A stretch of DNA of 64,000 bases. Origin: Synanceia verrucosa. Its lineage: Eukaryota; Chordata; Actinopteri; Perciformes; Synanceiidae. A program made the translations under genes and the position numbers. The notes under the pieces are model-generated. The model did not search any database. It was not told the DNA's origin and worked only from the letters and a program-made list of their open reading frames with translations. Shown piece by piece: positions 1-10,089 of this stretch; position 1 is the first letter of the stretch, and every line of letters starts with the position of its first letter. The stretch covers positions 4,030,501 through 4,094,500 of the forward strand of contig CM056556.1 in the NCBI GenBank assembly GCA_029721515.1, written 5' to 3'.

Positions 1-209
1 TTTATGGCCGCTTGTGCACCAACGTTGTATATATTAAAACCAACCTGAGAATATAAACAGGCAAAAGACAGAAAACATTAGAGAATAACCTCCAAAATCT
101 TTTAGAGTTGATTTGAGGTTCTCTTTATCATATGATAGGTTTGAAATCAAACTGGACAAATGTCTGAGCACTTAGTAAATGTAAAAACAAGAAACTGATG
201 ATCACTCAC

Positions 210-2279
210 TGTACGACTGGCTCCTGAGTCATAGGCTACAAGCCACGAATAGCAGGATGACATGGAACTGAAACCTGACAGAGAGGTGCTATAAGTCTCT
301 GTATCCATTTTCACTGAGTGTGAACCACCTGCATCCAACAACAGGCAGTCTGGTGTGGTTTCATTAGAATATCCAAAGCAAATAGAAAGAGAGCTTGCTG
401 CAGCTGTCGCCTGAAAAAAAAAACAGACACGGTTATTAATCATTTCCATCACACTTGGACAGTTTCATATTGTTGAGTTGTTCCATTAAATTAGTTTAAT
501 ATGAGATCAAATCAATAATGATGTTGTTAGTCCAACAAGTTCTTTTTTTATACCTCCAGTGAACAGTGAATGTGAAAAGGAGATGATGACCAGTTCAGGA
601 TTCTATGGAAAATAGTTTTTATTTTCTATAATTATTATATTATTTTTCTACTCTTCAAGGCGTGTAGAATAGAATAAAATAGAATTGTTTTTCTTAATCC
701 CCAATTGGGAAAAGTTCAGTTGCTACAGCAGCGTGATCAAGTTATAGTAAAAAAAACAAAACAATAAACAACAGTCAGATTACAACAGAGGCTGTAGCTC
801 AGCGGGTTGAGCAGTCGTCCTGAACCCCAGGATCCCACTTATACTGTCCACATGTTGTTAGGTCCTTGAGCGAGAAAGTTAACCCCTAACTTGCTCACTA
901 GTTGCTTTGTAGAGCAGCCCACTGCTCCCTTACAGGATGGGATAAAATTCCATGTAAATATAGATATTGCAATAAAGGCTATTTAACATTTAATGTTTAA
1001 TAAATTCCAAGTAATATTACCTTATGTATGGAAAATAATTTATTATTTAATGCCAAATAAATATAAATACAATCTTTAGATAAACGATTTATTATTATTA
1101 TTACTATTATTGCTATTTAGACTGTGGATATGAATGAGTGAGCAAGCACATTTTAATAGTCAAAATGAATAATCATATAATATGTTAGTTTAAGATAGGT
1201 AAATAGTCAATAATTCATAAATAGGTCATCTGCCTTTGTGACGTCTAGAGATGCTTTGCATGACAGTTTCTTAAAAGTTTGCAAATTATTTGGTAAGTAC
1301 TAACAGTTACTTCACAATGTATAGAACATGTTATAACAATCAAGAAGCTGTTTACTGTCTATTGATGTAATTGTTGTTTACCAGCAATTTATAAACAAAT
1401 TATTTCATATTACACCAACTAATGATTAAATAACAGATGTCATACTCATAATTAGTCATCATTATTAAATTTCATCTCATTGTTTGTTAACAGTAAAATA
1501 AATGATGGTTATTGTACAGTGTTACCACAGGATGGATATTATTCTGCTCAAGTACAAGAATGCTTCAACGATGCGTTCATACTACAGTGAAGTCTTGAAT
1601 GCAGTACTTGTCACAAAGTATTTTTACATTGTAGTACTGCTACCTCTACTGAAGTAAAAGATGTGGGAGCTTCTTCTACCACGACACTGATGTCAAACTT
1701 CTCTCATGATTAAAAGTGAATGAAATCTGTGTTGGATACCTTTGCTAACAGTCAAACTGTCTGCCTCTTAAGATAATAACAGTCTTGAACATGGTTACTC
1801 ACTTTGATCCAGTTGTATTCATGTCCATAAAAGGAAATGGGACACGAGGTGATGTTCAGAGAGACAGAGTGTTGAGTGGACAGAGAGAGGTCCACCTGGC
1901 TGGCAGCAACTACAGTGTGAATGTGAAGGAAAAGAAACATCACACATCTTTCTTTTGAAATCAAACACAAAGTCCATAAATACATATGCCAAACTCTTGT
2001 CAATTTTGTCTTGCTTTATGCAGAAGGCATAACAAAAAATAACTAGGAAATTAATTAGAACAATAAATAATAAAAAGAAAAAAACAATGATAATGAGAGT
2101 AATAAATGAATTTCATAGTGTAGTTATTGCGATCATACAGTGCCTTTTCCTTTCCTTCCTTTTACTTTGAAATTTTTCATCAACCACCTTCAAAGTAAAT
2201 GTTTTATTCTCAAGCAGAAAAAAAATGTTTTCAATGGCTGTTTACCTGCCAGCAGGAGAAGCAGCGCACCTGGCTTCAT
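210..2279 (-). CDS. 5' part of an unrecognised secreted or membrane protein gene (3 exons, continues off the left edge)
   Basis: Three - strand exons join with consistent phases. Exon 1 (2279-2246) starts MKPGALLLLLA and ends at a GT donor in phase 1. Exon 2 is 1909-1803, 107 nt, ending in phase 0 after NWIK with donor GTGAGT. Exon 3 is 410-210, 201 nt, with a T-rich acceptor and donor GTGAGT in phase 0. Together they give 114 codons. The N-terminus is a short hydrophobic signal peptide, probably cleaved near AVAAS. The mature part has two N-glycosylation sequons (NIT, NET) and four cysteines (TSCP, SICF, PDCL, SSCY), so an extracellular domain is likely. The exon 4 acceptor is not seen in bases 1-207, so the rest lies outside the window. 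I do not recognise the family; no Ig-fold WxC pattern is obvious. Gene structure is well supported, function is not. Confidence 0.6.
786..945 (+). repeat. tRNA-derived SINE-like fragment
   Basis: The sequence begins with a tRNA-like head containing the A-box-like GTAGCTCAGCGGGTTGAGCA. The part about GTCCTTGAGCGAGAAAG and TTAACCCCTAACTTGCTC is typical of a common teleost tRNA-derived SINE body. The B box is degenerate and no clear target duplication is seen, so the copy is old or partial. It lies in intron 2 of the unrecognised - strand gene. Confidence 0.5.
946..1740. other. AT-rich intron, no feature recognised
   Basis: Between exons 2 and 3 of the left-edge gene. The sequence is AT-rich with short ATTATT runs near 1090 and no coding exon, tRNA or clear transposon terminus that I can support. 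Confidence 0.4.
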
Positions 2280-2329
2280 GATGGGGCCTCAAGCTGGAGG
2301 AGACACAGTTCACAGTTGGTAAGTGACTG

Positions 2330-3005
2330 CACACACAGCATTTAATCCATTTAGCAACTCAATTCATGCACTATAGGAGTCTTATGGTCCTTTCTTGCAT
2401 GCTGCATGGATTTATTAAAAGGTTACTTACTGCATCTAAAAGCCATTTAATGTGGGATGTGAGGATTTATGTACCTTTGTGATGTCACAAATCTCTAATA
2501 TTTAGACCATTTCACAGCTTTAAACATTCTATGCTGTGTCTCAGTTTATTTCATTTTGCAGTGTATGTGAATCATAAGAAATAGACCAATCAGTTATGTT
2601 GCAATTCTGCTGAAATGCCCTAAAAAGGACAGCGGGCAAATATAGGCATATTCAGACTGACTGTATGAAAAATAAAATAAAAATATATATATATTTTTAA
2701 CATTAAATCATAAAAACACATTCTACCCAAAATACAATTCAGAACCTGGAAAAGAGCACAATGTGGAACCTTTAAGCTTTAAGCTTGTTCAACAAATCAC
2801 TGTCAAAAGGCTCTGTGTGACCTCTTTAGATGATGAGGCCCATGCTGCCTCATGCACAGTGCATTTATATCACCAGTTCTTGCAGATGATGCATGGAGAC
2901 AAAATGACACAAATTTCCACATTTTTAATAGGCAGTGCAGTTATTTTTTTCTCTGCACTATTGCTTGGAGCAGAAAATCAATCATTCATTAAAGTCAAAA
3001 TATGT
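2330..3005. other. intergenic stretch upstream of the signal-peptide exon
   Basis: This is the 5' flank of the gene starting at 2279 and the 3' flank of the gene ending at 3036, both on the - strand. A small AT run lies near 2676-2697. No exon or transposon end was identified, and promoter elements could not be called with confidence. Confidence 0.35.
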
Positions 3006-3006
3006 A

Positions 3007-3012
3007 TTTATT
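3007..3012 (-). terminator. poly(A) signal of the second left-edge gene
   Basis: AATAAA on the - strand, 24 nt past the TGA of the exon at 3036-3220. The 3' UTR would be very short. Confidence 0.35.
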
Positions 3013-3035
3013 ATTCATAGTTCTGACATTATGAG

Positions 3036-3220
3036 TCAGAAAACATGACCTGTCATAAAAGGTGAAGGAGAGTGATGACACTCATCATCCAATACATACT
3101 CAAAGGAAGAGGCCGGCAGCTCGTCGTAGAGGTCAGGTGTAGCAGCAGGTAGACGAGGCTCTGCAGATGGAGGTCGTTGGTGTACCACTCTGGGTTGTTG
3201 CTGCTCTCTGGCAGATGTGT
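3036..3220 (-). CDS. last exon of a second unrecognised - strand gene, tyrosine-containing tail
   Basis: An AG acceptor (CACACAGCAG) at 3221 precedes an open frame to TGA at 3038-3036. An AATAAA signal on the - strand (3012-3007) follows 24 nt later. The encoded tail is proline- and glutamine-rich, then acidic, with YDEL and FEYV around two tyrosines, and ends TGHVF. This looks like the cytoplasmic tail of a single-pass membrane protein, but the spacing is not a canonical ITAM. The frame stays open upstream to 3305 through a basic stretch (IKRHRDKH), so an earlier acceptor is possible. No upstream transmembrane or extracellular exon was found in 3.3-4.1 kb. The 5' end of the next - strand gene lies 757 bp further on, suggesting a head-to-tail pair. 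Confidence 0.4.
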
Positions 3221-3309
3221 CTGCTGTGTGCTTGTCTCTGTGTCTTTTTATGCAGGTGCTTCTCGTCACACCCCTAAAGACTGTTGTAATTTTAGGACTC
3301 CCCAAACTG

Positions 3310-4130
3310 GTCAGTCAATAAGTCGTAACACAAGAGCAACTAGTTATTACTCATCCTCTGACATCTTGGTTGTGGTGGCATGAACAAAAGGTCCCATATA
3401 GTAAAAAGGGATATTTTCATGTCTTTTCTTGTCACAAAGTGTCATGATGGAGGACGGTATCTTGGTAGTAATTTAGACGACTCAATGCCATGAAGCAGAT
3501 GAGCCGTGGTGTTGAGCGTCAGAGCTTAGTTATTGACCTAACATCACATGAACATCAATGAAATGCTGGCTTAACTATTACACATACACATCAATACGGA
3601 CCATTAGTATGCCATGGAGAATTAAGGCAGTTCTGAAGGGGGGCAATCACTGTTACAATATGGTATGTTCGTCCATAAATCTGTCCCCAAAAATGTCCAT
3701 GATTTCAGTGTTTTATGATTGAGACGAAAATGTTGTGTGTTGACTAGAACAGCAGTTATTACGGTAGCCGGTTGCTAACGAGCTGGAAATGTCCCCAGAT
3801 TTCATTTCAGAAATCTGGTCACCTCACAGAAGCTCCATGTGTAGGTCTAAGGTTACTGCAGAGAGAACTGTGGGCTTAAACTCATTGACTCATTGTGTTA
3901 TTTATTGGTTATGATGTTGTTGTATGAATTATTCACAATTATTCTGAGCTCCCTGTTCAGTCACTCCCTGAGTGGCACTGTACATGTAGCTCTGGTCAGA
4001 GGACAATGTCTCATCACTTCAGGCATGTTTTCAATGCACTGACTGGGACTATTTTTTCAGTGTTTGAGGTGACATTGATGATCTCCATGACTCTGTTTCT
4101 TCTTATGTTTCTTTTTGTACAAATGCTGTC
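3310..4130. other. no recognisable feature
   Basis: Should contain upstream exons or introns of the - strand gene ending at 3036, but no exon with both splice sites could be supported. No transposon terminus was seen. Confidence 0.3.
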
Positions 4131-4132
4131 AT

Positions 4133-4796
4133 CCCAACAAAAAGGTTGTTGTTTACTCAAATAACAAACCTTGTGTAACTGGAGATCTTAAATTCATTCT
4201 TAACAAAAAGAAAAGGACTTTTTACACAGGTGACTCGTTTGAGAAAAAGTCTGTTTCTCTTTTCAAGCCTCTTTCAGTTATGTACTGATTATCAAGGTAG
4301 TCTCATGAAACTGTTCGTATGATATCATACGAAAAGTGAGGCACAGATTTCTGTGCATATCTCACGAATGACTTGGCAACAAGGGCGATCAGCGCATAAC
4401 GCGAGCCCCGAAGTGAGAACCTTAAAATGCCTGACATTCCTTGGAAAACTTTAACAATAATTCCAATTCCAAAATCAAAAAAAAAGCCAGACAGTTAAAT
4501 GAATTCAGACCTGTTGCCTTAACATCTCTGGTAATTAAAACTTTTGAGAGAATTTTAAAAGATGAGCTTATCCCCTTAGTATCTGATAAACTAGATCCTT
4601 TGTAGTTTGACTACCGGTCAGGAAGCGGGGTAGAGGATACAAAGGTCTTCATACTTGACAAGGTTTTTAAACATCTAGAGAATTCTAATTCTCATGCTAG
4701 GATTTTATTTGCAGATTTTTTTTCTGCTTTTAATAAGATGCAGCCATATCCTGGTAAATCATCTGTCATCTTATTTTAAACTGCCTCCTATTTTAA
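4133..4796 (+). mobile_element. non-LTR retrotransposon (LINE) ORF2 fragment, interrupted
   Basis: In 4140-4307 the frame reads VVVYSNNKPCVTGDLK and KKKRTFYTG, typical of the region just before LINE reverse transcriptase. In 4444-4796 it reads EFRPVALTSLVIKTFERILK, then an A-motif ARILFADFFSAFNKMQP, then LVNHLSSYFKLPP. These are RT motifs 1 to 3 of a fish jockey-superfamily LINE; the exact family is not resolved. A stop replaces a codon near 4604 and a frameshift occurs near 4735, so it is dead. A MITE-like insertion (4308-4443) splits the two parts. Confidence 0.7.
4308..4443 (+). mobile_element. MITE fragment (GTCTCATGA family), inserted in a LINE
   Basis: Begins TAGTCTCATGAAAC and shares CATATCTCACGAATGACT, GCGATCAGC and GACATTCCTT with the complete element at 9514-9958. 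The right end is missing here. It interrupts the reverse transcriptase of the LINE at 4133-4796. Confidence 0.6.
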
Positions 4797-4799
4797 ACT

Positions 4800-5450
4800 C
4801 TCCTAGCATTGTTGCCCGAGGAGGTTTCACATACATTGTGTTCTTTTCAAACAAGAAATACCTTCTACTGCATTATAATTATTCTGCAAGAGCACGTATG
4901 GTATGAGACGGGCTCACTTCACTGTTGAAAAATCAATTCACCGATGTCATTGGGGGATATTGTGTATTAAAGTATAACTTTAACCCTGAATGTCAAACTG
5001 AAATGCAGTTTTTATTGAACCAGTCACACAGCCATTGTTGTCTTCATTCATGTTTACGATGCAGGGGCGATCTTCATGCAGTATAGCAGAGAGCATAAAA
5101 CCTGTCAGTGAAGATGACATCCTCCAACAGCATTTTTGCCTTTCAGTCATGAGGGGTTTCCCCATTTTTCTTTAACTTCAAAATGCAAATCAAATATTTC
5201 AGTTGTGCAAGGTTTCTCCCATGTCAGTCAGCATTGTATTCTCTCCTAGCGTTCTTGCCTGAGGAGATTTCACATACATTGTGTTGTTTTCAAACAAGAA
5301 ATACCTTCTACTACATAATAATTATCCTGCCAGAGCACATATGGAATATCTATGGTACAGTATGAGACAATCATCAAAGAAACAAAAGAACACAAGCCCA
5401 TTATTGTGAGCAGGGGTGATGAGTTGTATGCCTCCTTGGTGTTGCCATAC
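4800..5450. repeat. duplicated block, copy 1 (A-B-A layout)
   Basis: Nearly identical to 6710-7290. Each copy has a roughly 95-bp segment A (GCCCGAGGAGGTTTCACATA through CTGCAAGAGCACGTATGG) at both ends, here near 4813-4907 and 5255-5350, around a B segment containing CAGCCATTGTTGTCTTCATT. Copy 1 has about 62 bp (near 4941-5003) that copy 2 lacks. No conserved protein is encoded; the 60-aa frames in both copies are repeat shadows. Confidence 0.7.
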
Positions 5451-5760
5451 ATTACATCCGCTATCTGGTGAAGTTCACTGACTACACAGCACTGTTAAGA
5501 GATGTGTTCTATACCCCTCAGTAATAGTTAGGTAACACAACAACATTCTGTTTATTTATATGATTCTCTTGAGGTTCATTTTACCATTGTTTAATAGAAA
5601 TCGAGAGGTATACCAATAAAAAAAAAATTAAAAAAAATGGATAAGGAAGCCTTATAAGGTAACCAAGAGATGAGAAACAAATTGGATGATAGGTTATTGT
5701 TTTTAGTGTATTGTAAAGCTGATTTAAGACATGGGTCAAAACTGACCTGTTAACATAAGA

Positions 5761-6109
5761 GATGGTAACAGAGAGGCGGCACGGTGGTGTAGTGGTTAGC
5801 ACTGTCGCCTCACAGCAAGAAGGTACCGGGTACCGGGTGCATGTTCTCCCCATTTCTGCGTGGGTTTTCTCCGGGTACTCCAGCCCTACATCCAAAAACA
5901 TGCATGGGGATTAGGTTTATTGGCTAATTTAAATTGAACGTAGGTGTGAATGTGAGTGTGAGTGGTTGTCTGTCTCTATGTGCCCTGTGATGAACTGGAG
6001 ACTTGTGCAGGGTGTACCATGTCTTCTGCCCTAAGACAGCTGAGATAGGCTCCAGCCCCCCCGCGACCCTATGAGGATAAGCGGTAGATAATGGATGGAT
6101 GGTAACAGA
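5761..6109 (+). mobile_element. SINE-like retroposon, full length, 12-bp target duplication
   Basis: Starts GGCGGCACGGTGGTGTAGTG and continues GTTAGCACTGTCGCCTCACA, a tRNA-like Pol III head. The body is TCTCCGGGTACTCC and ACATGCATGGGGATTAGG, and the end is GATAAGCGGTAGATAATGGA plus (ATGG)n. A direct repeat GATGGTAACAGA at 5761-5772 and 6098-6109 is the target duplication. The head is damaged where the B box should be (a short GGTACCGGGTACC duplication). Other copies are at 7288-7660, 48167-48509 and 52055-52185. Confidence 0.8.
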
Positions 6110-6473
6110 AAGCGAACACAAGAGAAAGGTTAAAGGTACATTGTGTAAGGTTTGAAGTATTTCATTACCTCAAATCAGCATCTTCATTCATAAATAGATC
6201 CTCATTGGTGTAAAATAACATATGCCAACAATTTGACTTATCCTACTGGGCGAAGAATCAATTATCTGTCTGTACATAAAAAGGGTCGCTCATACGGAGG
6301 CTTCCATGTCTTTCCGGTCTATCAAAAACCATAAACTGCCGAGAGGGACATAACGCACTACCTGCTAGTACCAATAGGTCATAACCCATTTCGTGATTCA
6401 TGTTTCACGAAGAAGCGGTGTGGAGAAGATGTTATTACCTGCCCGGCACTGAACTGAAACCTACACTGCGCTT

Positions 6474-6677
6474 TTGGTCGTAATGCAAGGCCATACTTAT
6501 GCCGCACCGAAGGAGAAGGAATCCTCATTGCCAAAAAAACAAAAAATGGAATTAAAAAGACAACAAAAAAACAAAAAAAGGGTAAACATCGGGGTCACGT
6601 TTCCCAGGTGGAAAGCACTCATGACTGAGAAAGATTTCAAAAGGGACACTGAACTTGTCTGCTTTCTTCTCGACAGG
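6474..6677 (+). pseudogene. exon-like fragment of a repeat-associated protein (RVNIG...FLLDR motif)
   Basis: The frame encodes a lysine-rich stretch then RVNIGVTFPRWKALM and DTELVCFLLDR, followed directly by GTAAGTC, a good donor. I associate this motif (VNIGxxFxRWRxL...FLLD) with a recurrent exon in teleost gene models that is often carried by dispersed repeats. No partner exon was identified, and the flanks are repeats. It is therefore called a repeat-borne exon remnant, not a gene. Confidence 0.35.
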
Positions 6678-6709
6678 TAAGTCAAAACAGTCATAGCGTT
6701 CTGGTCTGT

Positions 6710-7290
6710 GGGGGTTTCACATACTGTACATTATGTTGCTTTCAAACACGAAATACCGTCTGCTGCATTATAATTATCCTGCAAGAGCACGTATGGTATG
6801 AGACGGGCTCACTTCACCGTTGAAAAATCAATTCACGGCAGTTTTTATTGAACCAATCACACAGCCATTGTTGTCTTCATTCATGTTTACGATGCAGGGG
6901 CGATCTTCATGCAGTATAGCAGAGAGCATAAAACCTGTCAGTGAAGATGACATCCTCCAACAGCATTTTTGCCTTTCAGTCATGAGGGGTTTCCCCATTT
7001 TTCTTTAACTTCAAAATGCAAATCAAATATTTCAGTTGTGCAAGGTTTCTCCCATGTCAGTCAGCATTGTATTCTCTCCTAGTGTTCTTGCCCGAGGAGA
7101 TTTCACATACATTGTGTTGTTTTCAAACAAGAAATACCTTCTACTACATTATAATTATCCTGCAAGAGCACATATGGAATATCTATGGTACAGTATGAGA
7201 CAATCATCAAAGAAACAAAAGAACACAAGCCCATTATTGTGAGCAGGGGTGATGAGTTGTATGCCTCCTTGGTGTTGCCATACATTACAT
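6710..7290. repeat. duplicated block, copy 2
   Basis: Second copy of the 4800-5450 block with the same A-B-A order. A is near 6710-6800 (degenerate) and 7085-7180; B is 6838-7080. It lacks a 62-bp segment present in copy 1. A SINE-like element follows directly. Confidence 0.7.
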
Positions 7291-7660
7291 CCATCCATCC
7301 ATCCATCCATTATCTACCGCTTATCCTCATAGGGTCACGGGGGGGCTGGAGCCTATCCCAGCTGTCTTAGGGCGGAAGGCAGGGTACACCCTGGACAAGT
7401 CGCCACCTCATCGCAGGGCACATAGAGACAGACAACCATTCACACTCACATTCACACCTACGGTCAATTTAAATTAGCCAATTAACCTAATCCCCATGCA
7501 TGTTTTTGGATGGTGGGAGGAAGCCGGAGTACCCGGAGAGAACCCACGCAGACACGGGGAGAACATGCAAACTCCACACAGAAAGGACCCGGGCCCGGGA
7601 TTCGAACCCGGTACCTTCTTGCTGTGAGGCGACAGTGCTTACATCACATCCACTTTCTTC
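7288..7660 (-). mobile_element. SINE-like retroposon, reverse orientation
   Basis: Reverse complement of the 5761-6109 family. It begins with the (ATCC)n tail at 7288, then TTATCTACCGCTTATCCTCA, and ends with the tRNA-like head TTCGAACCCGGTACC and TGTGAGGCGACAGTGCTTA near 7643. The B-box-like GATTCGAACC is intact here. Flanking TTACATC(C) on both sides is the probable target duplication. Confidence 0.75.
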
Positions 7661-7689
7661 AATAGATTTGATCAGTCACTCCTGTTCAT

Positions 7690-8400
7690 AATATGATGTG
7701 ATTCAAAAATGATTTAATAACGATATGACTTCATTACAAAGAGATTTGGTTTGTCATGATGTGATCCAGTTTATTACCCCACATCAGGTTTCTTAGATCA
7801 ATAGCACAATTCTGCTTTACGCTCTGAATCAATTTGAGGGATAGATTTAATATTTATTTGTTTTTTTGGAACAAATCAAATCACTAGAAACTAAAACCAA
7901 AAACGCTCACTAACGGTGAGGAAACACTGACTACACCGAACTGACAAATGCTTGACAAACAAAGTGACAAAACAACAAGCAGCTGACACATAGAGACAGA
8001 CTAACATTACACCTGGGGTTGGGGTTCGGGAAGTGGGAACCAGCTTAATGACCGTCTCTGTCTTTCGGGCATGTGGCATGTGGCTTACACATGCGTGTTG
8101 CCCGTCAGTGCAAACCACAAACAGCTCCTGAGCCCCGTCCAGCTAGTGGCACCATTCTTCAAGCACTATCTTCTCCCTGTTACCAATGTCATAGTTCCTT
8201 TCAGCCTTTGATAATAATGCACAGGGATGCATCTTGCTGTCAGCCGCTGATCTTTGCAAGAGCATTGCCCCTACCCCCATGTCGGACCTCGACAATGAGG
8301 TGGGTTCACTGCCCCCATCTGACGGGTGTGGGACAGTGAGGATGGGGGCAGTGAACCACTGCTTGTATGCGGCATCAGCTGCTGGGGAGACTGGGGAGAG
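7690..8400. other. no recognisable feature
   Basis: No exon, RNA gene or transposon end could be supported. Open frames here are short and show no conserved motifs. Confidence 0.35.
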
Positions 8401-8860
8401 GTTAACTCATTGAGTGCCAACACCATTTGAAAAACCAAAGTCCCTTGTGCCAGCCTTTTTGACCATTCTTTTGTCATATTTCATGATGCACAGAATATTT
8501 TGTACAATGATTCTGAAGACAAAGAATAGTGCAAATGAAAGAAGAGACTATATTTCATAATGGAATGTTCCATTCTTGTTTCATCTGGAGGAGAGTAGAG
8601 TTAAGGTTGGGGTTAGGAGTTTATGGAATAGGAGCTGTATCCAAGATCGCATATTTGAGGATTGCATATTTGAAATAAGCCTTGAATGGAACGTAGTACA
8701 GGTCTGAAATTTGGGCTACTCACATTTTCTGGGATGAGCTTTTGAGTGGTGTTGGTGTGATGTGTGTACGAACTTCCATTCCAGAAATACTCACATTTTT
8801 GCGGGCAATTGTTAGTATCTTGGGAACAAAAGGTCACAGAAACTTCGGGAAACATGGTTG
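8401..8860. repeat. dispersed repeat beginning TTAACTCATTGAGTGCC
   Basis: Shares TTAACTCATTGAGTGCCA, CACAGAATATTTTGTAC, CAAATGAAAGAAGAGACT and GTTCCATTCTTGTTT with 58225-58695, so it is a dispersed family. A start at TTAA would fit a piggyBac-type MITE, but the matching right terminus is degenerate in both copies, so classification is open. Confidence 0.45.
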
Positions 8861-9003
8861 AATTGTCCCAAAGTCTCTACAACCTTCCATTCCGGAGATA
8901 TAAGGCGAAAATGTGTTAGCCAGTCAGTGAGCACGAAACTGAGTGAAATTTGTCAATAAGTGTAGAGTGCCGAAACGTTCCTGCAGGAAGTGCACAGAAG
9001 CAC

Positions 9004-9513
9004 TCATTTCCAACGGTTTGAACTATGTTTTGAAGAATGAATTTGGAAACCCCTAACCAACAGGGGTGAGGAACGGATGACAGCCACAATCACTAACTGT
9101 TTTTGTCTGAGGTTTTCGTAAACCGTGGTGTCTAAGAAGTTAACTTCTTGCGGATCAATGGTGTGTTTGAGTTTTATGGAAGAGTGATGGGTGTTTAATG
9201 TGTTGATGAATTCTGGGAAGTGTGTAATATCATGTGGCCAGATTCCAAAAATGTCAACCAAGAATCTGAGATATAATGCTGGTTGTGGTGGGCATTTGAC
9301 TAAAGCCTCTTGCTCCCATTCCCTCATATAGAGATTGGGATAGGATGGTGCAAAGCTCTGGCTCATGGCCATGCCATTGATTTTGAGGAAATATTTGAAT
9401 ATTGAATGCAAAGTCGTTGTTGTTCAGACAAATTTCCAATAATTGTAGGAGTTTATCTGATATCGTGTTGTCTGGAAATCTATTGAATACAGATGATATA
9501 ACTGAGGGCAATG
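9004..9513 (-). pseudogene. Penelope-like retroelement reverse-transcriptase remnant
   Basis: Reading on the - strand, two overlapping frames give LLQLLEICLNNNDFAF, INGMAMSQSFAPSYPNLYM, LYLRFLVDIFGIW and EVNFLDTTVYENL. These match the signature order of Penelope-like reverse transcriptases (GTAMGxxFAPSYANLxM, then RFxDDI, then VxFLDxxI). The catalytic aspartate pair is damaged (VD in place of DD) and there is a frameshift, so the copy is inactive. No GIY-YIG endonuclease is visible. The 5' side is cut by a MITE at 9514. Confidence 0.65.
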
Positions 9514-9958
9514 AAGTCTCATGAACCGGTTGGCACAGATTTTTGTGCATATCTCACGAATGACTGGCAACATTAGCGATCAGCACAGGTGCAGGCCCCA
9601 AAGCGAGCCCTGGAACGAGAGCCTTAAAAATGCAGGACATTCCTTTCACTGTCAGCAGAAACCATAACATTACTCACGCATTGAAATACACCCTGACAAC
9701 ACTTCCAGCAATGGTTAGGGTTACAGGGTTAGGCTTATGGAAATAAAATGCATATTTCCTGCTAGAAATGTTATGAAAACACACCTGAACTCATAACTAT
9801 TCTACTTTAATGTAAGGAATGTCCGCCATGTTTTCACAGGCAGAACAGCCTGCATTGAACGTCACATGATCACAACTTTGGCTCCAAATTACGTGGGTTA
9901 TATACAAATTATAGCGCAATACTTTTCGTAGTAATTTGTACTAATATTTCATGAGACC
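9514..9958. mobile_element. MITE with GTCTCATGA terminal inverted repeats
   Basis: Left end AGTCTCATGAA at 9514, right end TTTCATGAGAC near 9948-9957: a short terminal inverted repeat. The interior shares CATATCTCACGAATGACT and GACATTCCTT with 4308-4443. It is non-coding and sits at the broken edge of the Penelope-like remnant. Confidence 0.6.
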
Positions 9959-10089
9959 AGCCTGCTAAGGGACAAGTGGAAAAGGAGAGGGATGGTGAGC
10001 GATAGTGGCATGGGGAGAGGAGGGAGGAAGAAGGGACTGAGGGGTAAAGGAGGGAGGATAGAGTGACAGATGATTGGTAGAATGGGGAG

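Noticed and set aside
786..860. Functional tRNA gene
   Set aside because: The head resembles a tRNA A-box region but cannot complete a cloverleaf and continues into a SINE body.
5183..7198. Two near-identical 60-aa frames (MQIKYFSCARF...)
   Set aside because: They arise from the duplicated non-coding block; sequence identity is from DNA duplication, not coding constraint.
9004..9550. Functional reverse transcriptase gene or viral polymerase
   Set aside because: The frame is broken, the catalytic DD is altered, and motif order fits a Penelope-like retroelement remnant.
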